Source: Rhodoplanes serenus (GTDB lineage Bacteria > Pseudomonadota > Alphaproteobacteria > Rhizobiales > Xanthobacteraceae). Taken from it: a stretch of 58,120 bases of DNA. The stretch lies in contig CAMDFO010000025.1 of the NCBI GenBank assembly GCA_945897515.1, positions 1 to 58,120 of the forward strand, given 5' to 3'. Shown one piece after another: positions 41,348-49,717 of this stretch. How positions within the stretch are numbered: position 1 is the stretch's first letter; every line of letters starts with the position of its first letter. The position numbers and the translations under genes are program-made. The notes beneath the pieces are model-generated. The model worked only from the letters and a program-made list of their open reading frames with translations. It was not told where the DNA came from and did not search any database.

Positions 41348-41839
41348 TCAAGCGGCCGCGCCGGCTTTGCGCTTCTTGGCCGCGAGCCGCACCGCTTCCA
41401 TCACCTGCGGATAGGTCGCGCAGCGGCACAGGTTCCCGGTCAGGTAATGCTTGATCTGGTCGTCGTCCGGATCGGGATGCTCGTCGAGCAGTTGCCCGAC
41501 CATCAGGATGAACCCCGGTGTGCAGTAGCCGCACTGGAATGCCGCGGTCTCGACGAACGCCTCCTGCACTGGGCTGAGCTTTGCCGGTGTGTCGAGGCCT
41601 TCGACCGTGCTCACCTCCGCGCCGTCGTTGAGGAACGCCGCCAGATAGAGGCAGCCCGACACCGCGAGACCATCGACGATCACGGTGCAGCAGCCGCACA
41701 GGCCCTGGCCGCAGGTCTCGCGCGCGCCGGTGAGCCCGAACTGGCCTTGGAGCAACTCGACTAGGTTGTGGTGCGGCTTGACGTCGGCGGTGACCGGTGC
41801 GCCGTTGAGCGTGAAGGATATGGTTTTTGTGGCAGACAT
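41348..41839 (-). CDS. Molybdenum hydroxylase small subunit with two [2Fe-2S] clusters (CoxS/XdhC-like)
   Basis: A 163-residue protein with the N-terminal plant-type cluster motif ETCGQGLCGCCTVIVDG plus a fourth Cys in VSGC, and the C-terminal all-helical cluster motif FQCGYCTPGF with NLCRCATYP. These carry electrons from the Mo site to FAD in the xanthine oxidase family. It overlaps the large-subunit stop by one base (TAATG), so the order is M-L-S, starting from the gene at 44999. The subunit set is complete. Confidence 0.93.
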   Translation of the reverse strand: MSATKTISFTLNGAPVTADVKPHHNLVELLQGQFGLTGARETCGQGLCGCCTVIVDGLAVSGCLYLAAFLNDGAEVSTVEGLDTPAKLSPVQEAFVETAAFQCGYCTPGFILMVGQLLDEHPDPDDDQIKHYLTGNLCRCATYPQVMEAVRLAAKKRKAGAAA

Positions 41840-44139
41840 TATTCATCCCCCAGCGGCTGGCCGGCCTTGGCGCGGATCGCGCGGAACACCGTCTCCGGAT
41901 TGAGCGGCAGCTCCATCAGCCGCACCCCGACCGCGTCGTCGATCGCATTTGCGATCGCCGGCGACACGCAGAACGTCGCGACCTCGCCGACGCCCTTGGC
42001 GCCGAACGGCCCGTTGCTCTGATAGGTGTCGACGGTGATGTTCTCCATCGGCGGGATGTCGTGGAAGCCCGGAATCTTGTAGTCGGCGAGCGACGCATTG
42101 GTCACCTGGCCGCCGTCGAGGTGCATCTTCTCGAACATCGTGAAGCCGATCTGCATCGAGGCCGCGCCGGAAATCTGGCTCTCGACCACCTGCGGATTGA
42201 TCGCCTTACCGATGTCCAGCACGTTGACCAGCCGCGTCACCTTCACATGGCCGGTCTCGGTGTCGACCTCGACCTCCGCGCCGGCGCCGGAAATCATCCA
42301 GAACGCGGTCACGTTGTCCGACAGCCCGGTGCCGGGCGCGGGCGGCACGTAGTCCGGCTTGAAGACCCCGGTGCCGATCACGTTGCCGGCCTGCATGCCG
42401 TAGCGCTTCACGAACAGCTCCCGGATGGGAGTGTTCGAGTTTTCGGGCTCGCCGACCTCGCGCGCCAGCGCCTTGAGTTGGTCGCGCGCGTGCTCGGCGG
42501 CGCGCTGCACGGCGTGACCCATGTGGAACAGCGAGCGCGAGCCGAGCGTGCCCATGTCGTAGGGCGTGACGTCGGTGTCGCGCGGCGTGACCCGCACCGA
42601 TTCGGTCGGGATGTTGAGCACCTCGCCGACCATCTGCGCCATCGCGGTGTCGGAGCCCTGGCCCATGTCGGAGGTGCCGCAATAGAGCGTGACCGAGCCG
42701 TCGCCGCTGACGTTGACGATCGCCACCGATGTGGTCGGCGTGATCACCGCCTTGATCGCGATGCCCAGCCCGCGGCCGCGCTTCACCGTGCCGCTGCCGT
42801 TGTCGAACGGCTGCGACCAGTTCATCCGCTCGACCAGCTTATCGAGCACCTTCTCGGTTGCGGCATCCTTGAGGATCGTGCCGGTGGCGTGCGGCCGGCC
42901 CTCTCGCAGCAGGTTCTTGCGGCGGAACGCGACCGGATCCATCTTGAGCGCGCGGGCGATCATGTCGGTGTGGCCCTCGTAGGCCCACACCAGTTGCGGC
43001 ACGCCGAACCCGCGCAGCGCGCCGGCCGGCGTCACGTTGGTGTAGAGCGCGTAGGAGTCGATCGAGACGTTGTCGATCTCATATGGGCCGGTCGCCGTGA
43101 GGCCCGACTTCTGCGTCACCCGCGGGCCGATGTCGGCATAGGCGCCGCCGTTCCAGAACACCTCGCACTTGCGCGCGACGATCCTGCCGTCCTTGTCGAG
43201 GCCGCTCTTGATGCGGAACGTGCAGGGGTGCTTGGTGATCTGGTAGAACATCTCCTCGAAGGTCAACGCGACCTTCACCGGCCGCCGCGCGATCATCGAG
43301 AGCGCCAGCGCCAGGGCTTCGAGTTTGATGTAGAGCTTGGAGCCGTAGCCCGAGCCCAGGAACGGCACTTTGATCCGCACCTTGTTCTCGGGCCAGCCGA
43401 GCAGCCGCGCGATCTCGGTGCGGACGAACGAGGGGCCCTGCGAGGCGGTGTAAAGCGTGACGCCGGTGTCCCTGTAGTCCGCGATGGTGGCGTGCGGCTC
43501 GAACGACAGGTGCAGCACCTTCTGGGTCTTGAACTCGTGCTCGAACACGTGCGCGGCGCCCGCGAACGCCTTGTCGACGTCGCCTTTGCGCAGCCGATAG
43601 TCGAGCGCCATGTTGGTGTTCTTGGCGTCCTTGAGGTGCTTGAGGTCGGCAAAGGTACCGGCGGGTTTGAGCTCGTCGTGCACGTAAACTTTCGAGGTCA
43701 GCGCGTCGACCTCGTCGAACACCGGCGGCAGCTCCTCGTATTCCGCCGTGATGAGCTGCGCCGCTTCCTCGGCGACATGCGGATCGGCGGCGAGCACCAC
43801 CGCCACCGGCTCGCCGACGAAGCGCACCTTCTCGTGCGCCAGGATCGGCTGATCGTGGAACGCCGGGCCGTAATACGGATTGGGGATCACCTTCATCACG
43901 TCGTCGATGGTGATGACGTGGAGCACGCCCGGCACTTTCTTCGCGGCGCTGGTGTCGATGCTCTTGATCCGGCCGTGCGCGACCGTGCTGCGGAACATCT
44001 TGGCATGCAGCATGTTCGGCAGCCGCATGGTGTGGGTGTATTCGGCGCGGCCGGTTACCTTCTCGCGCGACTCGAGCCGCTGCACCGAGCGGCCGACCTG
44101 TGCGCCGACCTTGGCGGCGTCTTGTGTCGTGGTGGCCAT
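41839..44139 (-). CDS. Molybdenum hydroxylase large subunit (xanthine oxidase family)
   Basis: A 766-residue molybdopterin-binding subunit. Landmarks are GSGYGSKLYIKLEALALAL, AGALRGFGVPQLVWA, GTSDMGQGSDTAMAQMVGEV and the active-site Glu in NGPFGAKGVGEVATF. The AYxCSFR loop of form I CO dehydrogenase is absent, so it should not be named carbon-monoxide dehydrogenase. A hydroxylase of an N-heteroaromatic compound or aldehyde, or a benzoyl-CoA-type reductase relative, is more likely. The start is fused to the stop of the FAD-subunit gene (TGATG). Substrate unknown; operon linkage to the UbiD unit is suggestive. Confidence 0.92.
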   Translation of the reverse strand: MATTTQDAAKVGAQVGRSVQRLESREKVTGRAEYTHTMRLPNMLHAKMFRSTVAHGRIKSIDTSAAKKVPGVLHVITIDDVMKVIPNPYYGPAFHDQPILAHEKVRFVGEPVAVVLAADPHVAEEAAQLITAEYEELPPVFDEVDALTSKVYVHDELKPAGTFADLKHLKDAKNTNMALDYRLRKGDVDKAFAGAAHVFEHEFKTQKVLHLSFEPHATIADYRDTGVTLYTASQGPSFVRTEIARLLGWPENKVRIKVPFLGSGYGSKLYIKLEALALALSMIARRPVKVALTFEEMFYQITKHPCTFRIKSGLDKDGRIVARKCEVFWNGGAYADIGPRVTQKSGLTATGPYEIDNVSIDSYALYTNVTPAGALRGFGVPQLVWAYEGHTDMIARALKMDPVAFRRKNLLREGRPHATGTILKDAATEKVLDKLVERMNWSQPFDNGSGTVKRGRGLGIAIKAVITPTTSVAIVNVSGDGSVTLYCGTSDMGQGSDTAMAQMVGEVLNIPTESVRVTPRDTDVTPYDMGTLGSRSLFHMGHAVQRAAEHARDQLKALAREVGEPENSNTPIRELFVKRYGMQAGNVIGTGVFKPDYVPPAPGTGLSDNVTAFWMISGAGAEVEVDTETGHVKVTRLVNVLDIGKAINPQVVESQISGAASMQIGFTMFEKMHLDGGQVTNASLADYKIPGFHDIPPMENITVDTYQSNGPFGAKGVGEVATFCVSPAIANAIDDAVGVRLMELPLNPETVFRAIRAKAGQPLGDE

Positions 44140-44999
44140 CACTTGGCTCCTTCCAGGGCGGCACGCACCGCGCGCCGCACATAGACGCGCATCAGCTCGC
44201 GCTTGTACGAAATTGAGCCGCGCACGTCGGCGATGTATTCGGCCTCGTCCGCCGCGGCGTCGCCGACTTTGGCGAGCAGCGTGTCGTCGACCTTGCCGCC
44301 GATCAGCGCGGCCTCCGCCGATTTCAGCCGCGTCGCCTTGTCGGTCGCGGCGCTTGCGACGATGCGCGCGGACTTGATTCCGCCGGCGTCGCCTTCCAGC
44401 ACCACCGCGACCCCGAGCGCCGGCCAATCGTCGGCCGAGCCGGTGGTGACCTTCATGTAGGCCGCCTTCTTCGTGCCATGCGCCGGCACGTGCGCCTCGG
44501 CAATCAACTCGTCCTTGTCCAGCACGGTCTCATAGTAACCGGCGAACAAGTCCTCGACAGCGAGCTTCCGCTCGCCCTTCGGCCCCATCACCGTGAGCGT
44601 GGCGCCGAGCGCCATCAGCACCGGCGGCAGGTCCATGTGCGGATCGCCGTGCGCCAGCGCGCCGCCGACCGTCGCCACGTTGCGCACGCGAATGTTGGAG
44701 AGTGTCTTGAGTGTGCGCGTGATCAGCGGCGCGGCCTTCTTCACGTCCGCCGAACGCTCCAGCGCCGCCAGCGTGGTCATCGCGCCGATGCGCAGCCCGT
44801 CGCCGGTTGCCGCGATCGTCGAATAGCTGTTCTCGATCCTGCGCAGGCTGATGAGCTTGACCGGCTTGAACACGCCGGCCTTCATCATCAGCATCAGGGC
44901 CGTGCCGCCGCCGACCGGACGGATCGTCGGATCGTCCGGATCGAGCAGCTTGATCGCCTCCTTGAGCGATGTCGGTTCGGCAAGCTCGAATGGCGTCAT
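44139..44999 (-). CDS. Molybdenum hydroxylase FAD-binding subunit (CoxM-like)
   Basis: A 286-residue protein of the FAD_binding_5/CO_deh_flav_C family. FAD motifs are RPVGGGTALMLMMKAG (pyrophosphate loop) and TVGGALAHGDPHMDLPPVL, the latter close to the usual GGNIANASPAAD-type motif. It transfers electrons from the clusters to an external acceptor. It is the first of three overlapping genes M-L-S and follows the CoxG-like gene by six bases. The complete set suggests a functional heterotrimer. Confidence 0.92.
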   Translation of the reverse strand: MTPFELAEPTSLKEAIKLLDPDDPTIRPVGGGTALMLMMKAGVFKPVKLISLRRIENSYSTIAATGDGLRIGAMTTLAALERSADVKKAAPLITRTLKTLSNIRVRNVATVGGALAHGDPHMDLPPVLMALGATLTVMGPKGERKLAVEDLFAGYYETVLDKDELIAEAHVPAHGTKKAAYMKVTTGSADDWPALGVAVVLEGDAGGIKSARIVASAATDKATRLKSAEAALIGGKVDDTLLAKVGDAAADEAEYIADVRGSISYKRELMRVYVRRAVRAALEGAK

Positions 45000-45005
45000 G
45001 CGAAA

Positions 45006-45458
45006 TTACTCCGCTGCGGCCGGCGCGACACGCGCGCGCAGCCGGGTGGCAAACTGCTTTTCCAATTCCTTGGCCTTCGACCGCAGCACCGGCTGGCCCA
45101 TGCTGCCAAGCTTGCCGGCAAGCGCGGCATCCACCGAATAGGCGATTTTGGTCTCTCCGGCGGTCTCGGTCAGCGTGGTGGTTGCGACGGCGGTGAGGCG
45201 GCCCACGATGCCGAGCGGCGTGCCTTCGATCCTGGCGCCGATCTCGCCCACCTCGAGCTTGGTCACCTCGACGCTCACGTTGAAGCGAAACTTCAGGTAG
45301 GCGATCTTGGTCTCAAACACGGCGGTGTAGTGCGTCGGATCGATCTCCTTGAGATCCTGCACGCCCTCGACCAGCGAGATGAAGGTCTTCGGATCGCGGA
45401 TCGTCTCGAAGACGGCCTCGCGCGGCGCCGTGACGGTGAATTCGCCTGAAACGATCAT
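45006..45458 (-). CDS. CoxG-like SRPBCC-fold protein
   Basis: A 150-residue protein of the CO-dehydrogenase subunit G family: SGEFTVTAPREAVFETIRDP opens the helix-grip fold, and FNVSVEVTKLEVGEI follows. CoxG-type proteins help anchor or mature molybdenum hydroxylases at the membrane. An Ala-rich C-terminal end (RVAPAAAE) replaces the longer membrane-binding tail of true CoxG, so it may be soluble. It is the first gene of the M-L-S operon. The maturation genes coxD/E/F are not present in the window. Confidence 0.87.
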   Translation of the reverse strand: MIVSGEFTVTAPREAVFETIRDPKTFISLVEGVQDLKEIDPTHYTAVFETKIAYLKFRFNVSVEVTKLEVGEIGARIEGTPLGIVGRLTAVATTTLTETAGETKIAYSVDAALAGKLGSMGQPVLRSKAKELEKQFATRLRARVAPAAAE

Positions 45459-45522
45459 GGGATATGCCGGTACATTGGAACGAGAGAAAAGCGCATAGCG
45501 CGCGCGGCGTCAAACTCTCCGC

Positions 45523-45627
45523 GTCATTCCGGGACCGCGCGCAGTGCGGGACCCGGAATCCAGAGAAGCGGCGGTGGTATGGCTCTGGCTTCCGGGTTCG
45601 CGAGCTTCGCTCGCGCCCCGGAATGAC
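45523..45627. repeat. Intergenic palindromic repeat, family C
   Basis: Outer 11-bp arms GTCATTCCGGG (45523-45533) and CCCGGAATGAC (45617-45627) are perfect; inner arms CGGAATCCAGAG (45554) and CTCTGGCTTCCG (45583) differ by one base. It lies in the 182-base gap between the CoxG-like and lyase genes. Confidence 0.85.
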
Positions 45628-45640
45628 AGCGGAAGGATTG

Positions 45641-46993
45641 CTACGTGCGCGCCCGCAACTCCAGCACGCGGTCCACCATCTCGCCAGCCTGGCCGAGGTA
45701 ATTTGCCGGATCGCAGAGCTTGGTGAGTTCCGCCTTGCTCATGTGCTTGGAGACCTCGGCGTTCTCCGCAAGCAGGTCGACCAGCGGCCGCCCGGTCGCC
45801 ACCACCTGACGGCAGATGTCGTAGACCAGGTCGTGCGCGTACTGCCGGCCGAGCGCCGGGCCGAGCCCCATCATCACCGCCTCCGACACGATCAGGCCCT
45901 TGGTGATGTCCAGGTTGGCGCGCATACGCTTTTCGTCCACTTGCAGCCCGGATACCAGGAACTTGGTCTGCGACAGGCAGCCTGCGGTGAGCGTGAAGAT
46001 TTCCGGCAGCACGATCCACTCGATCTCCCACTGACCAGTGGCGCGCTCGTGGTCCTGCTCCATGGCGTTGAGCAGCGCCGCGACCTGGGTGCGGATCACG
46101 CCGGTCTGCGCCGTGATGTAGACGCACGAGATCGGATTGCGCTTCTGCGGCATGGTCGACGACGAGCCGCGGCCCTCGTGGAACGGCTCGAAAACCTCCT
46201 CGACCTCGGTCTGCATCATCAGCTTCACGTCGAACGCGATCTTGCCGCAGATGCCGGTGACCAGCCCAAGGAAGCAGCCGACCTCGGCGATGCGGTCGTG
46301 CACGGTGTGCCAGGCGATCTCCGGCTGCTTGAGGTCGAGCTCCTTGGCGAGCTCGACCTGGGTGCGCAGCCCATCCTTGCCGAGCGACGACAGCGTGCCG
46401 GCCGCGCCGCCGAATTCGAACACCAGCACGCGGTCGCGCAATTGCTTGAGCCGCTCCTTGTGGCGCTCGAATGCGGCGAGATAGGTCGCGACCTTGTAGC
46501 CGAAGGTGATCGGCACCGCCTGCTGTAGGTTGCTGCGGCCGGCCATCGGGGTGTCGCGGTACTTCTTCGCCAGCGCCGCCAGCGCGTCGGAAATGTCGTT
46601 GATGTCCTGCTCGATGATCGTCAGCGACTCGCGGATCTGCATGACCGTCGCGGTGTCGGTGATGTCCTGGGTGGTCGCGCCCCAGTGACACCATTCGCCG
46701 AGATCGCCCTCGCAAAGATCGACAAGCTGCGCCACCACCGGCAGCACCGGATAGCCGATCCGCTCGGTCTGTTGCTTCAGCTTCACGAAATCGAACTGGT
46801 CGACCGTGACGTGCTTGAGGATTTCGTCGCAGGCGTCCTGCGGGATGATGCCAAGTTTGGCCTGGGCGCGCGCCAGCCCGGCCTCGAAGTCGAGATACTT
46901 TTGGATTCGGTTGCCGTCCGACCACACCTGCCGCATGGCCTCGGTGCCGAAAATATCCTTGAAGATCGCGGAATCGATGGTGCCGGTGGGCAT
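45641..46993 (-). CDS. Class II lyase: adenylosuccinate lyase / carboxymuconate cycloisomerase family
   Basis: A 450-residue protein of the fumarase/aspartase superfamily. The signature loop GRGSSSTMPQKRNPISC with its catalytic Ser is intact, and WCHWGATTQDITDTA is the second conserved region. The GATTQD segment is closer to the 3-carboxy-cis,cis-muconate cycloisomerase (PcaB) branch than to PurB, whose housekeeping gene usually sits elsewhere. Surrounded by catabolic genes, it probably carries out a beta-elimination or cycloisomerisation on a dicarboxylic intermediate. A conventional PurB role cannot be excluded. Confidence 0.88.
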   Translation of the reverse strand: MPTGTIDSAIFKDIFGTEAMRQVWSDGNRIQKYLDFEAGLARAQAKLGIIPQDACDEILKHVTVDQFDFVKLKQQTERIGYPVLPVVAQLVDLCEGDLGEWCHWGATTQDITDTATVMQIRESLTIIEQDINDISDALAALAKKYRDTPMAGRSNLQQAVPITFGYKVATYLAAFERHKERLKQLRDRVLVFEFGGAAGTLSSLGKDGLRTQVELAKELDLKQPEIAWHTVHDRIAEVGCFLGLVTGICGKIAFDVKLMMQTEVEEVFEPFHEGRGSSSTMPQKRNPISCVYITAQTGVIRTQVAALLNAMEQDHERATGQWEIEWIVLPEIFTLTAGCLSQTKFLVSGLQVDEKRMRANLDITKGLIVSEAVMMGLGPALGRQYAHDLVYDICRQVVATGRPLVDLLAENAEVSKHMSKAELTKLCDPANYLGQAGEMVDRVLELRART

Positions 46994-47015
46994 GGCGGGC
47001 CTTTCAGTCGGTGTT

Positions 47016-47095
47016 CGTCATGGCCGGGCTTGTCCCGGCCATCCACGCCTTTCTTTAATAAGACGTGGATGCCCGGCACAAGGCCGGGCATGACG
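47016..47095. repeat. Intergenic palindromic repeat, family A, copy 2
   Basis: Arms 47016-47051 and 47060-47095 are nearly identical to those at 30185-30274; the loop is only eight bases (tctttaat) instead of 18. It lies between two co-directional genes, the lyase and a TctC receptor. Confidence 0.9.
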
Positions 47096-47117
47096 GTGGT
47101 GTTTGCGGCGAAAGCGG

Positions 47118-48080
47118 CTACTCCGTCTTGATGCCGGTCTTGTTCACGAGCGCGCGCCACTTGTCGATCTCGCCCTGGATCAGCGCGGTCACGGCCCCCG
47201 GCGGGCCGGGCTCGGGCTCGAAGCCCTGCTTACGCAACGCCTCGGCGGTCTCGGGATCGTTCAGGATCGCTTTCATCTCGCCGTTGATCTTGGCGACGAT
47301 CTCGTCCGGCGTTCCGGCCGGGAAGGTGTAGGCCATCCACAGCGACACCTCGTAGTCGGCGACGCCGGACTCGATCATGGTCGGCACTTCGGGCAGCACC
47401 GAGAGGCGCTTCCTCCCGGTCGTTGCGAGCGCCCGCAGCTTGCCGTCGCGAATGTTCGACAGCGTCGGTGCGACGGTCGCGAACTGCATGTCGAGGCGGC
47501 CGGTGATCATGTCGATCGAAGACTGCGCCGAGCTTCGATACGGCACGTGGGTGAGGTTGATCCCGGTCTGGGTCGCAAACAGCGCGCCGGCCAGATGCGC
47601 GAGGCTGGCGAGGCCCGCCGAGCCGTAGTTGAGCTCGCCCGGCTTGGTCTTGGCGAGCGCCACCAGATCAGAAACGCTCTTTACCGGGATGCCGGCATAG
47701 AGCACCAGCGCATAGGGCGCGGCGGCGATCATCGAGATCGGCTTGAAGTCCTTCACCGGATCGTAGGGCAACTTCGCGCCGAGCGCGGGAGCGAGGGCGT
47801 GCGTGCTCGCGGTGATCAGCCCCATCGTGTAGCCGTCGGGCGTGGCCTTGGCGATGATGTCGGAGCCCAGGCTACCGCTGGCGCCAGGGCGGTTCTCCAC
47901 CACGAATTGCTGCCCCATCCGCGCGGCGAATTTCTGCGCCAGGACGCGGCTGAGGCTGTCGGTCGCCGAGCCTGCCGGGAACGGTACGATCAGCCGTACC
48001 GCGCGGTCGGGATAGGACTGCGCGGCGGCGGGCGCGACGGTCGCGATCAGCGCCAGCATCGTCGTGACAAATCGGTTCAT
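47118..48080 (-). CDS. Bug/TctC-family receptor
   Basis: A 320-residue periplasmic binding protein with a short signal peptide (NRFVTTMLALIATVAPAAA, cleavage AA-QS). The Bug motif is YPDRAVRLIVPFPAGSATDS; the usual P-G-G is P-A-G-S here, a change in the loop that holds the ligand carboxylate. GSAGLASLAHLAGALF and EVPTMIESGVADYEVS are standard. It overlaps the dehydrogenase-like gene by four bases (ATGA). No permease is linked, so it may use the TctAB fusion at 21384. It belongs to the leftward run that leads into the lyase. Confidence 0.9.
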   Translation of the reverse strand: MNRFVTTMLALIATVAPAAAQSYPDRAVRLIVPFPAGSATDSLSRVLAQKFAARMGQQFVVENRPGASGSLGSDIIAKATPDGYTMGLITASTHALAPALGAKLPYDPVKDFKPISMIAAAPYALVLYAGIPVKSVSDLVALAKTKPGELNYGSAGLASLAHLAGALFATQTGINLTHVPYRSSAQSSIDMITGRLDMQFATVAPTLSNIRDGKLRALATTGRKRLSVLPEVPTMIESGVADYEVSLWMAYTFPAGTPDEIVAKINGEMKAILNDPETAEALRKQGFEPEPGPPGAVTALIQGEIDKWRALVNKTGIKTE

Positions 48081-49162
48081 GAGCGGACCTCCCGGGCCAG
48101 CGTTGTTATCAGCTCTTCGAAATCGTCGAGGCCGTTGAAGCGCGGCGATCCGGCCATGCGCGGCGTCAGGACGACGTTGTCGAGATGCAGCAGCGGATCG
48201 CCGTCCGGCATCGGCTCCTGGTACATCGTATCGAGCGCGAAGCCCGCAAGCCTGCCGCTGTGCAGCGCCTCGGTCACCGCGTCCTTGTTGATGACCAGCG
48301 CGTTCGACACGCTGACGATGCAGGCGCTCGGCTTGATCTGCGAAAGCTCGGCCTGGCCGATCAGGTCGCGCGTGGCGGGCGTGGTTGGCACCTGCGGCAT
48401 GATCCAGTCGCTTTCGGCGAGCAGCGTTGCCATCGGCGCATAACTCGCGTTCAGCTCGCGCTCCTCGCTCTCCGGTGAGCGCGTGCGCTGGTGATACAGC
48501 ACCCGCATGCCGAAGGCCGAGGCGCGCAGCGCAATCTCTCGCCCGATCTCGCCGAGGCCAATGATGCCGATGGTCGCACCGTGCAGCGAGCGCGTGCCGG
48601 GCACCCGGCCGTAGTTGCCGCCGGGCACGTGCCGCCGGTCGTACGGCCGCACCGGAAAGCCGGCGGCCTCGAAGCGCTGCTTGCTGACCATGCCGTTCAT
48701 CAAGTCGAGCTTGCGCGCCAGCATCAGCATCAGCGCAAACGCGTGCTCGGCGCAGGCGATGTTTGCGCGCCGCCGGATGGTGAGCAACTTGACGCCCTTT
48801 GCTTTGACGGCGGCGGCGTCGATGTTGCGCAGGCCCAGTCCGAACTTCTGCACCGCCTTGAGTCGCGGCGCGGCGGCAAGATCGTCCGGCCCGACCCACA
48901 GGCTTTCCGTCACCAGCACGACAGCGTCCGCCAGATTGGCGCGCATCTCCGATTCGGACGCCACCAGCCGCACGTCGGCGGGAAACAGCGAACCGGCGCC
49001 AGCGCGAACCCGCGCGATCCAGCCGTCGAAATCCGGCTCGTCGTGCGCCATGAAATCGGCGAACGCCGCGCGCCGCTCCTCGCTCGACGTGGGATCGAGC
49101 ACGATCGGAATCAGCCGCGTGAACGGATCGTCCTCGACGACGATGACGGGGCGGTTCGCCAC
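48077..49162 (-). CDS. D-2-hydroxyacid dehydrogenase-like protein lacking catalytic Arg and His
   Basis: A 361-residue protein with the full two-domain fold and NAD loop GIIGLGEIGREIALR. By alignment with family consensus (N-x-x-R-G and T-P-H-x-A/G), the catalytic Arg is N287 (SVSNALVI) and the His is R335 (LTPRMAGS); only E316 (YQEPMP) of the Arg-Glu-His set remains. It can probably bind NAD(P) but not perform normal hydride transfer from a 2-hydroxyacid. The start is GTG at 49162 with a poorly spaced AGAGG; no better start exists. It is coupled to the TctC gene. Confidence 0.85.
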   Translation of the reverse strand: MANRPVIVVEDDPFTRLIPIVLDPTSSEERRAAFADFMAHDEPDFDGWIARVRAGAGSLFPADVRLVASESEMRANLADAVVLVTESLWVGPDDLAAAPRLKAVQKFGLGLRNIDAAAVKAKGVKLLTIRRRANIACAEHAFALMLMLARKLDLMNGMVSKQRFEAAGFPVRPYDRRHVPGGNYGRVPGTRSLHGATIGIIGLGEIGREIALRASAFGMRVLYHQRTRSPESEERELNASYAPMATLLAESDWIMPQVPTTPATRDLIGQAELSQIKPSACIVSVSNALVINKDAVTEALHSGRLAGFALDTMYQEPMPDGDPLLHLDNVVLTPRMAGSPRFNGLDDFEELITTLAREVRS

Positions 49163-49166
49163 GCCT

Positions 49167-49709
49167 CTAGCTCATGGTATTCATGGCTTGGGGCTCGACG
49201 TCGACCCGCAGCGTGGTGAACACGCGGTGGTGCATGAGATAGACCCCGATGATGATGGTGAGTTCCACCACCTCGCGCTCGTCGAAATGCTTGCGCACAT
49301 TGGCGAACACGTCGTCCGGCACGTCCGGGCTGGCCTGCACCGCATCGACATAGGCAAGCAGCGCGCGCTCGGCTTCGTTGAAAAGCCCGGACGCGCGCCA
49401 GTCCTTCAAGCCGGCGCACTCGGCTTCGGTCACGCCCTCGCGCCCGGCCAGGTTCGGCACGTGCTGCTGCAGCGCGTAGGGGTATTTCGCGTTGGTGGCG
49501 ACCCGCACGATCGCAAGCTCGCGCATCCGGCCGTTGAGCTTGGTCTTGCGCGTGGCGTTGATGAACTCCAGCCACGTCGCCGTCAGCGGCGGCGAATGCA
49601 GCAGCAGCTTGTAGATGTTGATCAGCTTGCCTCTCCCACCCTTGATCTTGCCGATCAGGTCGGAAATCTCGGGATGATCTTTTTCTTCGATGTAGGAAAC
49701 ACGAGGCAT
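49167..49709 (-). CDS. Carboxymuconolactone decarboxylase (CMD)/AhpD-family protein
   Basis: A 180-residue all-helical protein. The CMD core is GRMRELAIVRVATNAKYPYALQQHVPNL, quoted in two pieces as GRMRELAIVRVATNAK and YPYALQQHVPNL, with the conserved His near the active site. The CxxC pair of AhpD is absent, so thiol peroxidase-type chemistry is excluded; a decarboxylase or lactone-handling role is more likely. It is the first gene of the leftward run CMD - dehydrogenase-like - TctC - lyase, fitting a muconate- or lactone-type pathway. Confidence 0.87.
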   Translation of the reverse strand: MPRVSYIEEKDHPEISDLIGKIKGGRGKLINIYKLLLHSPPLTATWLEFINATRKTKLNGRMRELAIVRVATNAKYPYALQQHVPNLAGREGVTEAECAGLKDWRASGLFNEAERALLAYVDAVQASPDVPDDVFANVRKHFDEREVVELTIIIGVYLMHHRVFTTLRVDVEPQAMNTMS

Positions 49710-49717
49710 TGCTTCAC

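Noticed and set aside
41839..45458. Aerobic carbon-monoxide dehydrogenase operon (coxMSL with coxG)
   Set aside because: The AYxCSFR active-site loop of form I CODH is missing and the maturation genes coxD/E/F are not present; only the general Mo hydroxylase family can be supported.
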